From: Sphingomonas sp. HF-S4
GTDB lineage: Bacteria; Pseudomonadota; Alphaproteobacteria; Sphingomonadales; Sphingomonadaceae
DNA: 64,000 nt
Assembly (NCBI RefSeq): GCF_032911445.1
Contig: NZ_JAWJEJ010000001.1
Location: 2,294,001-2,358,000 of the forward strand
Direction: 5' to 3'
Shown: one piece after another, positions 42,690 through 51,672 of the stretch
How the letters are laid out: each line of letters opens with the position of its first letter
How positions within the stretch are numbered: position 1 is the stretch's first letter
The notes under the pieces: generated by a model
Database searches by the model: none
Seen by the model: only the letters and a program-made list of their open reading frames with translations
Told to the model about the DNA's origin: nothing
Position numbers and translations under genes: made by a program

Positions 42690-43724
42690 ATGAGCTTGAT
42701 GGCGCCGATTGCCGAGCCGCCCGAACTGAAGCGCTACAGCGGGCCGCAGCGTGCGGCTGCGCTGATGCTCGCGCTCGGCCGCGATCATGGCGCGCCCATC
42801 TGGGAACAGCTTACCACCGAAGAGATCAAGGAACTGTCCTCGACGATCGCCGGGCTGGGCCGCATCCCCTCGGCCGTGGTCGAGCATCTGCTCGTCCAGT
42901 TCACCGGCGAGATCGCCAGCATGGCGTCGATGCACGGCAGCTACGAGACCACCGAGCGGCTGCTCGCCGGCATCCTCCCGAACGAGAAGGTTCGGGAGAT
43001 CATGGAAGACATTCGTGGTCCCTCGGGTCGCACCATGTGGGACAAGCTCTCCAACGTCAGCGAGTCCGTCCTCGCCGGCGCGCTCAAGCACGAATATCCG
43101 CAGACCGTCGCGGTCATCCTGTCGAAGCTGCGCCCCGATCACGCCGCGCGCGTGATCGCCGAGCTGCCGCGCGATTTCTCGGTCGACGTCGTCATGCGCA
43201 TGCTGCGGATGGAAACCGTCCAGAAGGACGTGATCAACCAGGTCGAGCAGACGCTCAAGAGCGAGTTCATGACCAACCTCTCGCGTTCGCAGAAGCGCGA
43301 CCCGCACGAGGCGATGGCCGAGCTGTTCAACTCGCTCGACCGCTCGACCGAGGAAGCGATGCTCAACGCGCTCGACAACAGCGCCCCCGAGAGCGCCGAG
43401 CGCATCCGCGCGCTGATGTTCACGTTCGAGGACCTGATGAACCTGCTGCCGGCGGCGATCGCGGTCATCGTCCGCAACGCCGACAAGCGCGAGATGGCGC
43501 TGGCGCTGAAGGGCGCGCCGGACCAGCTCAAGCAGATGTTCTTCGGCGCGATGACCGAGCGCGCGGCCAAGCTGATGCGCGAGGACATGGCGGCGATGGG
43601 CCCGGTGCGCGCGCGCGATTGCGAAGAGGCACAGTCCTCGCTCGTCCGCCTCGCCAAGGGCCTGGCCGACCGCGGCGAAATCCTGCTGGTCGATCCCAAG
43701 TCCGACGACGCGATGATCATCTGA
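42690..43724 (+). CDS. fliG: Flagellar motor switch protein FliG
   Basis: 344 aa, usual length. N-terminal domain with YSGPQRAAALMLALGRDHG; middle domain with HEYPQTVAVILSKLRPDHAARVIAELP (EHPQ-type motif here EYPQ); C-terminal domain with FEDLMNLLPAAIAVIVRNADKREMALALKGAP. The torque helix has charged residues in this stretch. It joins the MS ring to the C-ring and contacts MotA. fliH follows after 1 nt. Confidence 0.96.
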   Translation: MSLMAPIAEPPELKRYSGPQRAAALMLALGRDHGAPIWEQLTTEEIKELSSTIAGLGRIPSAVVEHLLVQFTGEIASMASMHGSYETTERLLAGILPNEKVREIMEDIRGPSGRTMWDKLSNVSESVLAGALKHEYPQTVAVILSKLRPDHAARVIAELPRDFSVDVVMRMLRMETVQKDVINQVEQTLKSEFMTNLSRSQKRDPHEAMAELFNSLDRSTEEAMLNALDNSAPESAERIRALMFTFEDLMNLLPAAIAVIVRNADKREMALALKGAPDQLKQMFFGAMTERAAKLMREDMAAMGPVRARDCEEAQSSLVRLAKGLADRGEILLVDPKSDDAMII

Positions 43725-43725
43725 G

Positions 43726-44400
43726 ATGGGCGCGCACTTCCAGACCGTCGAGCGCTTCGCCTTCGACCGCATCTTCTCGACGCCGGCAAGCGAGAGCGCG
43801 ACGATCCCGAGCGGCGACATGCTGCTCGAGATCTCCGCACTGCGGGCCGAGATCGCATTGCTCCAGGCCGATATCGGCGCGCAGGTGTCGCTGGCCCGCG
43901 CCGAGGGTTTCGAGGCCGGGCTCGCCCAGGCGCGCGCCGAGCGCGACGTCGCGCTGCTCAGCGCCGTCGATGCGCTACATGCCGGGATCGAGGCGCTCGA
44001 CGAGCGTTTCGAGGATGTCTCGAAGCGCGTGACCGGCGAGGCGGCCGAGATCGCCCTCGCCGCCGCCGACATGATCGCCGGCCGTGCGATCGAGACGGCC
44101 CCTGCCGAAACGATCGACGCGGCGATCGGCCGCGCGCTCGGCCAGGTCGCCCGCGGCACCGAGCTCGAGATCCGCGTGAACCCCGATCTGATCGAGGCGA
44201 TCGAGGCGCGCATCGCCGAGCGCCAGGCCAGCGACCGCCGGAAGCTCAACCTCACCGTGATCGGCGACGTCACCATCGCGGTCGGCGACGCGCTGATCGG
44301 CTGGGAACAAGGCGGCCTCGCCCTCGACGCAAGCGCCCGCCGCGCCGCGGTGATGGAAGAGCTCGAGACCCTGCTGCCCAGCCCCGCCGGCGCGAACTAA
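43726..44400 (+). CDS. fliH: Flagellar export ATPase regulator FliH
   Basis: 224 aa. Coiled region with repeated Ala/Arg/Glu and the phrase ARAEGFEAGLAQARAERD (GxxxG-like repeats), then a C-terminal domain with ELEIRVNPDLIEAIEARIAE and VTIAVGDALIGWEQGGLALDAS, typical of FliH/YscL. It regulates the FliI ATPase and links it to FliN; fliI and fliJ are not next to it and not in the window. Confidence 0.85.
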   Translation: MGAHFQTVERFAFDRIFSTPASESATIPSGDMLLEISALRAEIALLQADIGAQVSLARAEGFEAGLAQARAERDVALLSAVDALHAGIEALDERFEDVSKRVTGEAAEIALAAADMIAGRAIETAPAETIDAAIGRALGQVARGTELEIRVNPDLIEAIEARIAERQASDRRKLNLTVIGDVTIAVGDALIGWEQGGLALDASARRAAVMEELETLLPSPAGAN

Positions 44401-44402
44401 AT

Positions 44403-44505
44403 TCCTCCCCGAGCTTGTCTCGGGAGGGGGACCAGCCGACAGCGCCGACACCGCTGCGCGGCGCCCCCACCACGCCCTCCCCCAGCAAGCTCGGGGAGGA
44501 TTTTT
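44403..44505. repeat. Palindromic element after fliH
   Basis: 15-nt arms TCCTCCCCGAGCTTG (44403-44417) and CAAGCTCGGGGAGGA (44486-44500) with a further GCGCGGCGC-rich middle. The second arm is followed by TTTTT, so the element can also terminate fliH transcription. Confidence 0.8.
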
Positions 44506-44552
44506 CATGTCCGCCCCCTCCGCAAACGCCACTAGGCAAAAAATTCCCACCC

Positions 44553-44585
44553 GGCACAATCTGCCGCCCGCCACCCCTCTATAAT
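44553..44585 (+). promoter_or_regulatory. FlbD-like palindrome and -10-like element of fliF
   Basis: GGCACAATCTGCC (44553-44565) lies 14 nt before TATAAT (44580-44585, preceded by CCCTC). A partial site GGCAAAAAATT lies at 44535. The fliF start is 47 nt further on. In Caulobacter FlbD represses its own fliF operon from a site near the start. Confidence 0.55.
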
Positions 44586-44632
44586 TCAAGGGACAGGGGC
44601 AATTTCCGCCCCGGCCACATCACGGGGCGGCT

Positions 44633-46258
44633 TTGGAAGCGATCAAGAAATTTGCCGGGCAGCTTGGCCCGAAGCGGCTGATGCTGATGGGCGGCGTGGC
44701 GTTCGCGCTGCTCGCCGCGCTCGCCTTCGTCGCCACGCGCGGTTCCGATCCGCAGATGGGCTATCTCTACACCGATCTCGATCCGTCCGCCGCGGCGACG
44801 ATCACCGAGAAGCTCAAGGCGCAGAATGTCGAGTTCCAGCTCTCGGCCGACGGCACCTCGGTGCTGGCGCCGCAGGACAAGCTGGCGGAACTCCGCATGT
44901 CGATGGCCGGCGAGAAGCTCGGCGGCAAGATCGGCTACGAAGTGCTCGACGAGGAGCAGCCCTTCGGCGTCTCCTCCAGCCGCGCCAAGATGAACGAGAC
45001 CCGCGCCGTCGAGGGCGAGCTCTCCAAGTCGATCCAGACGATCCAGAACGTGTCGGCCGCGCGCGTCCACATCGTCATGCCCGAACGCGCGATGTTCGCC
45101 GCCGAGAGCCGCAAGGCGACCGCCGCGGTCACCGTCAAGACCAAGGGACGCCTGTCGTCCGAGCAGATCGCGTCGATCCGCTACCTCGTCTCCTCCTCGG
45201 TTCCCGAGCTCTCGCCCGAAGCCGTCTCGGTCGTCGACCAGACCGGCGCGTTGCTGGCCCGTGCCGGCGAAGCGGGTGCGGCTGGCGGCGCCGATGCCGA
45301 CGAGCGCCAAGCCGCCGTCGAAGCCAAGCTCCGCGAGGAGATCGAGGCGTTGCTCGCCCCGATCGTCGGCCAGGGCAAGGTCCGCGCCGAAGTCTCCGCG
45401 CAGATCGACCGCGACCAGACCCGCGAGGAAGCCAATGTCTTCGATCCCGACAAGCAGGTGATCTCGCGCCAGGTCAGCGTCGAGAATGGCGAGCAGAACA
45501 GCGAGCAGGATGCCGGCGCGCAGACCGCGACCGTCGCCAACCAGCTCCCCGACGCTGCCGCTCCCGGCGCAGGCACCCCCGGCACCGGCCGCCAGTCGCG
45601 TAGCAACCAGACGTCGGAAGACACCACCTACGACAACAGCTCGACCAAGACGGTCACGCTGCGCGGCCCCGGCAAGGTCACGCGCCTCACCGTCGCGGTG
45701 ATGGTCGACGGCGGCGAGAAGGGCCTACCCCAGCCGCAGATGCAGCGCATCCAGCGCCTCGTCGAGAATGCGGTGGGCATGGATGCCGAGCGTGGCGACA
45801 GCGTCGTCGTCGAGAGCATGCGCTTCGCCAATGACGACAGCCTCGCCGACAAGGACACCGGCCTTCTCTCCAGCCTGCCGATGGACCGGATCTGGGGCCT
45901 GCTGCAGATCATCATCATCGGCGTGGTCGGCCTGATCGCGCTCAAGATGCTCAAGCCCAAGATCATGCCGCAGACCGAAGTCGCCGCACTCGCCGGGCCG
46001 GCCGGCGAGATCCCGCTCTCCGCCCAGTCGCCCGAGATGCTCGCGCTCGCCGAGCGCGCCGCCGACGGCGACGCCGAAGCGCTGCAGCAGCTCGAAGCGA
46101 TGGGCAGTGCCGAACAGCCGCTGCTCGATCAGGAGATCGCGCTCGCCCAGGTCGACGGCCGCATCAAGCTCTCCGCCCTCAAGCGCATCGGCGATGCGAT
46201 CCACGGGAGCCCGCCCGAGGCGGCCTCGGTGATCCGCGCCTGGATGAACGCAGCCTAA
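44633..46258 (+). CDS. fliF: Flagellar MS-ring protein FliF
   Basis: 541 aa. TTG start behind GGGGCGG. First membrane helix (residues 17-36), periplasmic ring-building domains with DLDPSAAATITEKLKAQNVEFQL and RVHIVMPERAMFA, an unstructured loop (about 285-340), a second membrane helix (about 420-440, IWGLLQIIIIGVVGLIALKML) and the C-terminal FliG-binding tail ending ASVIRAWMNAA. Forms the MS ring in the inner membrane. Opens fliF-fliN-flbD. Confidence 0.96.
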   Translation: MEAIKKFAGQLGPKRLMLMGGVAFALLAALAFVATRGSDPQMGYLYTDLDPSAAATITEKLKAQNVEFQLSADGTSVLAPQDKLAELRMSMAGEKLGGKIGYEVLDEEQPFGVSSSRAKMNETRAVEGELSKSIQTIQNVSAARVHIVMPERAMFAAESRKATAAVTVKTKGRLSSEQIASIRYLVSSSVPELSPEAVSVVDQTGALLARAGEAGAAGGADADERQAAVEAKLREEIEALLAPIVGQGKVRAEVSAQIDRDQTREEANVFDPDKQVISRQVSVENGEQNSEQDAGAQTATVANQLPDAAAPGAGTPGTGRQSRSNQTSEDTTYDNSSTKTVTLRGPGKVTRLTVAVMVDGGEKGLPQPQMQRIQRLVENAVGMDAERGDSVVVESMRFANDDSLADKDTGLLSSLPMDRIWGLLQIIIIGVVGLIALKMLKPKIMPQTEVAALAGPAGEIPLSAQSPEMLALAERAADGDAEALQQLEAMGSAEQPLLDQEIALAQVDGRIKLSALKRIGDAIHGSPPEAASVIRAWMNAA

Positions 46259-46274
46259 TTCAAAGGACCGACAG

Positions 46275-46625
46275 ATGACTATCGAACCCCATGACATCAT
46301 CCCGGCCGAGACCAATGAGGCGAGCGGCCCCGTGTTCGAGGATTTCGAGCCGTTCCCCGGCACCGAGTCCGCCCCGATGGGCTCGGAAGGGCTCGAGGCG
46401 GTCCACGACGTCCCGGTCAAGGTTCAGGCCGTTCTCGGCCGCGCCCGGATGCCGGTCGGCGAGCTGCTGCACCTGACCTCGGGCACCGTGGTCGAGCTCG
46501 ATCGCCGCGTCGGCGAGCCGGTCGATATCTTCGTCAACGATCGCCTGATCGCCCGCGGCGAAGTCGTGCTGATCGACAACGCGCTCGGCGTGACGCTCAC
46601 CGAAATCATCCGTCAGGACCGTTGA
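46275..46625 (+). CDS. fliN: Flagellar motor switch protein FliN
   Basis: 116 aa. Acidic N-terminal extension (about 40 residues), then the SpoA domain: VHDVPVKVQAVLGRARMPVGELLHLTSGTVVELDRRVGEPVDIFVNDRLIARGEVVLIDNALGVTLTEII, here read in pieces. Forms the bottom of the C-ring. It is the canonical copy; a shorter FliN-type protein is encoded at 29996. TGATG overlap with flbD. Confidence 0.95.
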   Translation: MTIEPHDIIPAETNEASGPVFEDFEPFPGTESAPMGSEGLEAVHDVPVKVQAVLGRARMPVGELLHLTSGTVVELDRRVGEPVDIFVNDRLIARGEVVLIDNALGVTLTEIIRQDR

Positions 46626-47959
46626 TGCCCGATACTGTCCGCATGATCCTGGTCGGCGCGCCCGGCGGCGAGTTCCGCCGCGCCGCCGAGCTCGCCCGCG
46701 ATGCCGGCGCCGATGTCGCGATGGCCGATGCGCCCGCCCAGGCGCTCGACCTGCTCCGCGAAGGCGGCGGCGACATGGTGATGGTCGATGTCGAGGCCGA
46801 CATTGCCGGCTTCATCGTCAGCCTGCGCGCCGAGCGCTTCACCATCCCCGTGCTCGCCTGTGGCATCCAGGCCTCGGCCGAGCGCGCCGTCGCCGCGATC
46901 CGTGCCGGCGCCAAGGATTATGTCCCCCTGCCCCCGCAGCGCGAGCTGATCGCTGCGGCGATCGCCTCGGTGATCGAGCGCAAGGCGACTGTCCGCATCG
47001 GCGACCATCCGGTGCTCGCCCGCGCGATGTCGCTTGCCACCGCGGTGGCGCCCACCGCCGCGCCCGTGCTCGTCACCGGCGAGAAGGGCACCGGCAAGGA
47101 AGTCATGGCCCGCGTGATCCACGAGGCGTCGGGCCGCGCCAATCCGCTCCATGTCGTCGAATGTGCCGGCGTCGCCGCCGACGTGCTCGAATCGGAGCTG
47201 TTCGGCCATGAGGCCGGCGCGTTCCCGGGCGCCGTCGCGCGCCGCATCGGCCGGCTCGAAAAGGCGGCCGGCGGCACGATCTTCCTGCGCGAAGTCGGCG
47301 CCCTCGCCCCCGCCACCCAGGCCCGGCTGTTCGCCGCGCTCCAGGAGCAGTGCTTCCAGCGCCTCGGCGGCGACGAGATCGTGCCGTTCCAGGCGCGGCT
47401 GATCGCCTCGACCAGCATGGACCTCGACGGCGCCGTCGCCGCTGGCGCCTTCCGCGCCGACCTGCTCGTCCGCCTGGGCCTGGTCCGCGTCGAAGTGCCG
47501 CCGCTCCGCGCGCGCGGCGCCGACATCGCCCAGCTCGCCCAGCATTTCGCCGCGCAGTTCGCGATCGGCGAAGGCGTCGCGGTGCGCCCGTTCAGCGACG
47601 CCGCTTTGGTGCTGCTCTCGCGCTATTCGTGGCCGGGCAACATCCGAGAGCTCGAGGACTTCATCCACCGCGCCGTCCTGCTCGGCCAGGACGCGGCGAT
47701 CGAGCCGCACGACCTCGTCCGCTCGGACGGCACCCGCCTGCTCGATCTCGAGCTGTCGGAGCCGGGCAGCCTGCAGATCGAGAGCCTGGTCGGCCGCACC
47801 GTCGAGGAAGTCGAGCGCGAGCTGATCCTCCACACGCTGGAGCGCTGCCATGGCAACCGCACGTCGGCGTCGAGCATCCTCGGCATCTCGGTCCGCACGA
47901 TGCGCAACAAGCTGCGCACCTTCATCGAGGCGGGCATCGCGGTCGCTCCGGCGCCGTAA
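46625..47959 (+). CDS. flbD: FlbD-type flagellar regulator with degenerate AAA+ motifs
   Basis: 444 aa. Receiver-like N-terminus (1-120, D55 at the acceptor place but no canonical acidic pocket), AAA+ domain (about 125-355) and a Fis-type HTH (about 395-435). Walker A GEKGTGKE (152-159), arginine fingers (FRADLLVRL) and WPGNIRELE are kept. However GAFTGA reads GAFPGA (198-203), Walker B reads FLREVG with Arg instead of the catalytic Asp (R222), and sensor I reads STSMDL. These changes would be expected to weaken ATPase and sigma-54 contact. Position after fliF-fliN and the presence of fliX support FlbD. Confidence 0.88.
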   Translation: MPDTVRMILVGAPGGEFRRAAELARDAGADVAMADAPAQALDLLREGGGDMVMVDVEADIAGFIVSLRAERFTIPVLACGIQASAERAVAAIRAGAKDYVPLPPQRELIAAAIASVIERKATVRIGDHPVLARAMSLATAVAPTAAPVLVTGEKGTGKEVMARVIHEASGRANPLHVVECAGVAADVLESELFGHEAGAFPGAVARRIGRLEKAAGGTIFLREVGALAPATQARLFAALQEQCFQRLGGDEIVPFQARLIASTSMDLDGAVAAGAFRADLLVRLGLVRVEVPPLRARGADIAQLAQHFAAQFAIGEGVAVRPFSDAALVLLSRYSWPGNIRELEDFIHRAVLLGQDAAIEPHDLVRSDGTRLLDLELSEPGSLQIESLVGRTVEEVERELILHTLERCHGNRTSASSILGISVRTMRNKLRTFIEAGIAVAPAP

Positions 47960-48029
47960 TTTCCCGAGATTTACCAAACACCTCCCGAAAGACAGGGAGG
48001 CGCCGTCATCAGGTTACAGGGACCGATAG

Positions 48030-50111
48030 ATGCCCCCCGCTGCCATCAACATCCTCAACCGCCTCGGCATGAACCGCGATCTCGCGCTCGCGGGTGCCGT
48101 GGTCGCGATCATCGGCATGCTGATCCTGCCGATGCCGGGCTGGTTGCTCGATCTGGGCCTGGCGCTGTCGATCACGATCGCAGTGATGATCCTGATGACC
48201 GCATTGTTCATCGAGAAGCCGCTGGAGCTCAGCGCCTTCCCGACGATCCTGCTGATCGCGACGATGTTCCGCCTCGGCCTCAACCTCGCCTCGACCCGGC
48301 TGATCCTCACCCACGGCCATGAGGGCCACGGCGCCGCGGGCGGCGTGATCGGGGCATTCGGCGAGTTCCTGATGGGCGGTGAGGTCATCATCGGCCTCAC
48401 CATCTTCATGATCCTGATCGTCATCAACTTCGTCGTCATCACCAAGGGCGCCGGCCGCATCGCCGAAGTCGCCGCGCGCTTCAGCCTGGACTCGATGCCC
48501 GGCAAGCAGATGGCGATCGACGCCGATCTCTCGGCGGGCATGATCGACGAGAACCAGGCTAAGGCACGCCGCGCCGAAGTCGAGGCCGAAAGCGGCTTCT
48601 ACGGCGCGATGGACGGTGCCTCGAAGTTCGTGAAGGGCGACGCGGTCGCCGCCTTGCTGATCACCGCGGTCAACATCATCGTCGGCCTTACCGTCGGCGT
48701 CGTCTCGCACGGCGTGCCGATCGGCGAGGCGTTCCACACCTATACCGTGCTCACCGTGGGCGAAGGCCTGGTCAGCCAGATCCCGGCGCTGATCATCTCG
48801 ATCGCCGCGGGCCTGCTCGTCTCGAAGGGCGGCATCAAGGGCAAGACCGGCAGCACGCTCGGCGAGCAGCTCGGCCGCTACCCCAAGGCGTTCGGCATGG
48901 TGTCGTTCCTGATGGGCGCGCTTGCGCTGATGCCGGGGCTGCCCTTCATCCCCTTCGCGATGTTCTCGGGCGCCGCCGGCTATGCCGCATGGAAGATGAG
49001 CAAGAATGCCCAGGCCCGGGCCGCGATGGAACTCGCCCTCGAGGCGCAGGAGCAGGCGCAGGCACAGGTCGTCGAGCAGCCCATCTCGCAGACGCTCGCG
49101 CTCGACGCCGTCCGCATCGAGATCGGCTATGCGCTGCTCCCGATGATCAACGACGAGCAGCGCGAGCCGCGCCTCGACGATCAGGTCCGCGCGCTCCGCC
49201 GCCAGATGGCCACCGATTTCGGCTTCGTCCTCCCCTCGGTCCGCATCATCGACAATATGGGCCTCAAGCCCAACGAGTATGTCATCACGATCAAGGAGAC
49301 CGAGGCGGCGCGCGGCGAGATCAAGCTCGAGAAGCTGCTGCTGATCAATCCGGGCGGCGGCCCGGTCGGCCTGCCCGGCGACGTCACCACCGAGCCGGTG
49401 TTCGGCCTGCCTGCACTGTGGATCGATCGCGAGCTGCGCGACGAGGCCGGCTTCCGCGGGCTGACCGTGGTCGATTGCGGCACGATCATCACCACCCATT
49501 TGACCGAGCTGGTCAAGGACAACATCTCGGACCTGCTCTCCTACACCGAAACGCAGAAGCTGCTGACCGAAGTCCACAAGGACGCCGAGAAGCTCGTCTC
49601 CGATATCGTCCCCTCCAAGGTCTCGATCTCGAGCGTCCAGCGCATCCTGCAGAACCTGCTCAGCGAAGGCATCTCGATCCGCGACATCCCGACGATCATG
49701 GAAGGCATCGCCGAGGCCGCGCCGCTGACCGCGAACCTGACCCAGATGACCGAGCATGTCCGCGGCCGCCTGGCGCGCCAGATCAGCGCATCGCAGGTCC
49801 GCGGCGAGGCGATCCCGGTGGTCACCTTGTCGCCCGAATGGGACCAGGCGTTCGCCGAATCGATCCTCGGCCAGGGCGACGATCGCCAGCTGGCGATGGC
49901 CCCCTCGGCATTGCAGAAGTTCATCCAGTCGGTGCGCCAGACCTACGACCAGCTGGCGCAGGACGGCGAGATCCCCTGCCTGCTGTGCAGCCCGGCGATC
50001 CGCCCGTTCGTCCGCTCGATCATCGAGCGCGTCCGCCCCGCGACGGTGGTGCTCTCGCAGAACGAGATCCATGCCCGCGCTCGCATTCGTGCGCTCGGCA
50101 CGATCGGCTGA
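48030..50111 (+). CDS. flhA: Flagellar export gate protein FlhA
   Basis: 693 aa, usual size. Eight membrane segments in the first 320 residues, with PTILLIATMFRLGLNLASTRLIL and the FHIPEP region VVITKGAGRIAEVAARFSLDSMPGKQMAID (pieces). Then the cytoplasmic domain with LLTEVHKDAEKLVSDIVPSKVS and TVVLSQNEIHARARIRALGTIG at the end. It forms the nonameric export gate. It starts 70 nt after flbD with no clear promoter element. Confidence 0.97.
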   Translation: MPPAAINILNRLGMNRDLALAGAVVAIIGMLILPMPGWLLDLGLALSITIAVMILMTALFIEKPLELSAFPTILLIATMFRLGLNLASTRLILTHGHEGHGAAGGVIGAFGEFLMGGEVIIGLTIFMILIVINFVVITKGAGRIAEVAARFSLDSMPGKQMAIDADLSAGMIDENQAKARRAEVEAESGFYGAMDGASKFVKGDAVAALLITAVNIIVGLTVGVVSHGVPIGEAFHTYTVLTVGEGLVSQIPALIISIAAGLLVSKGGIKGKTGSTLGEQLGRYPKAFGMVSFLMGALALMPGLPFIPFAMFSGAAGYAAWKMSKNAQARAAMELALEAQEQAQAQVVEQPISQTLALDAVRIEIGYALLPMINDEQREPRLDDQVRALRRQMATDFGFVLPSVRIIDNMGLKPNEYVITIKETEAARGEIKLEKLLLINPGGGPVGLPGDVTTEPVFGLPALWIDRELRDEAGFRGLTVVDCGTIITTHLTELVKDNISDLLSYTETQKLLTEVHKDAEKLVSDIVPSKVSISSVQRILQNLLSEGISIRDIPTIMEGIAEAAPLTANLTQMTEHVRGRLARQISASQVRGEAIPVVTLSPEWDQAFAESILGQGDDRQLAMAPSALQKFIQSVRQTYDQLAQDGEIPCLLCSPAIRPFVRSIIERVRPATVVLSQNEIHARARIRALGTIG

Positions 50112-50135
50112 AACCCGTTCGTTCCGTAACTCTCC

Positions 50136-50141
50136 TATAAT
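50136..50141 (+). promoter_or_regulatory. -10-like element of fliK-flgD
   Basis: CTCTCC followed by TATAAT, 40 nt before the fliK ATG. No GGCA palindrome is visible upstream. Confidence 0.55.
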
Positions 50142-50181
50142 GAAGCAAGCGGCCCTTCGAGGCCGGGCAAGAGGCGACCGG

Positions 50182-51663
50182 ATGCAGATCAACCCCTTCG
50201 GCTTTCCGCTAGGCGCGGGCACCCAGCCTGCGTCGGCTCTCGCGGCCGGCGGCCTCGGCTTCATCGATGCGCTCGGCGTCGCGATCGACGGCAGCGCGCC
50301 GGCGATCACCGGCCTGACCGGATCGACCACGATGCCCGCGCATTTCGACGCCAAGCTGTCGCAGACCCTGCTCGCCAATGCGCAGCTCGACTCCCAGCCC
50401 ATGCCGGCCACGCCGCCGTTGCCCGGGCTCCAGCAGCCGACCTCTCTGTCGCAGCTGATGGCCACTGCCGCCAAGCTGCCGGCGGCCGAGCCGCCGCCGG
50501 TTGCCGGCCAGGCGCCAGGTGCCGACCTTGCCGCGCCGCTCGCCCAGCCGATGGTTGCGCAGCCCGAAATTACCCAGCCCGAGGACGCGCAGCCCGAAGC
50601 GGCAAAGCCAGAAATGGCGCCGCGCGCGCCGGCCGCAGTCGCGCCCGAGCCCGTGGCAACTCAGCCCGTGGTCGCCCCGCCCGTCCAGGCGCCCGCCAAG
50701 ACCCCGGTCGAGACCGCCGTCGCCGAGGTCGAGGCTCAGCCCGAGACGCCCGCCTTGGAAGCCGGCGCGGCCAAGCCGCAGAAGCGCGTCCGCGCCGCGA
50801 CCGCCGAGGCCGAACCCGCCCAGCCCGAGGCCAAGCCTGCCCCTGCCCCCGCGCCGGTGCCTGCCGCCGCAGTCGTGCCGCAGGCCGTCGCCGCCCAGCC
50901 GCAGCCCGTCGCGCGCGACGCCGCCGCACCGCAGACGCCCGGTACCACGGTCAAGAAGACCGGCGCCGCACCTGCTGCGTTCGAAGGCGCGCCGCAGGCC
51001 GCTACCGGCGCCGGCACCACCGACTTCGCCGATGCGGTCGCCGCGCAAGGCGGCAAACCGGGAGCCGACGCCAATGCCGACGGCCAGCCCCAGCCCGAAT
51101 TCGTCCCCGGCACGCTCGGCAAAGCCGACGCCCCCGCACCGGTAGCCGCACCTGCCGCGCACCACAGCGCGTCGGTCGACGCCACGCGCGCCGCCGCCCC
51201 GGCGGCACCCGCACCCGCGCCGCATGCCGAGCATGTCATCGACGCGCATCGCCATCTCGGCCAGTCGCTCGGCGTCGAGATCGCCAAGAAGGTCGAGCTC
51301 GGCGAGGAAACGCTGCGCATCCGCCTCAATCCGATCGAGCTCGGCCGGATCGAAGTGACGCTCGCCTTCGACGACAAGGGCGCGCTCCAGGCCACCGTCC
51401 GCACCGACAGCGCGCAGGCGATGGACCTGCTGCGCCAGGATGCCGGCGATCTCGCCCGCACGCTCGACCAGGCCGGCGTCCGCACCGACGCGCAGAGCTT
51501 CCGCTTCGAAAATCGCGGCGGCAGCGACGGCAACGGCCAGCAGGCCCAGCACCAACATTCGCAGAACCGCGGCCCGTTCGCCGCTTCCGATGACGACGCC
51601 CTCGTCGCCGAACCCATCTACCGCCCGGTCCGCAGCGACGGGCAGGTCGACCTTCTCGCCTGA
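50182..51663 (+). CDS. fliK: Flagellar hook-length control protein FliK
   Basis: 493 aa. A long Ala/Pro-rich disordered region (about 70-350) and a compact C-terminal domain (about 355-445) with GVEIAKKVELGEETLRIRLNPIELGRIEVTLAF and QAMDLLRQDAGDLARTL, the FliK/Flg_hook domain. A Gln/His tail (GNGQQAQHQHSQNRG) follows. It measures hook length and triggers the FlhB switch. ATG 50182 is the first good start after the promoter. flgD follows after 9 nt. Confidence 0.92.
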   Translation: MQINPFGFPLGAGTQPASALAAGGLGFIDALGVAIDGSAPAITGLTGSTTMPAHFDAKLSQTLLANAQLDSQPMPATPPLPGLQQPTSLSQLMATAAKLPAAEPPPVAGQAPGADLAAPLAQPMVAQPEITQPEDAQPEAAKPEMAPRAPAAVAPEPVATQPVVAPPVQAPAKTPVETAVAEVEAQPETPALEAGAAKPQKRVRAATAEAEPAQPEAKPAPAPAPVPAAAVVPQAVAAQPQPVARDAAAPQTPGTTVKKTGAAPAAFEGAPQAATGAGTTDFADAVAAQGGKPGADANADGQPQPEFVPGTLGKADAPAPVAAPAAHHSASVDATRAAAPAAPAPAPHAEHVIDAHRHLGQSLGVEIAKKVELGEETLRIRLNPIELGRIEVTLAFDDKGALQATVRTDSAQAMDLLRQDAGDLARTLDQAGVRTDAQSFRFENRGGSDGNGQQAQHQHSQNRGPFAASDDDALVAEPIYRPVRSDGQVDLLA

Positions 51664-51672
51664 GGAAAACCC

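Noticed and set aside
47975..48005. Terminator between flbD and flhA
   Set aside because: A CCTCCC/GGGAGG hairpin exists but no T-run follows; flhA could be read through from flbD.
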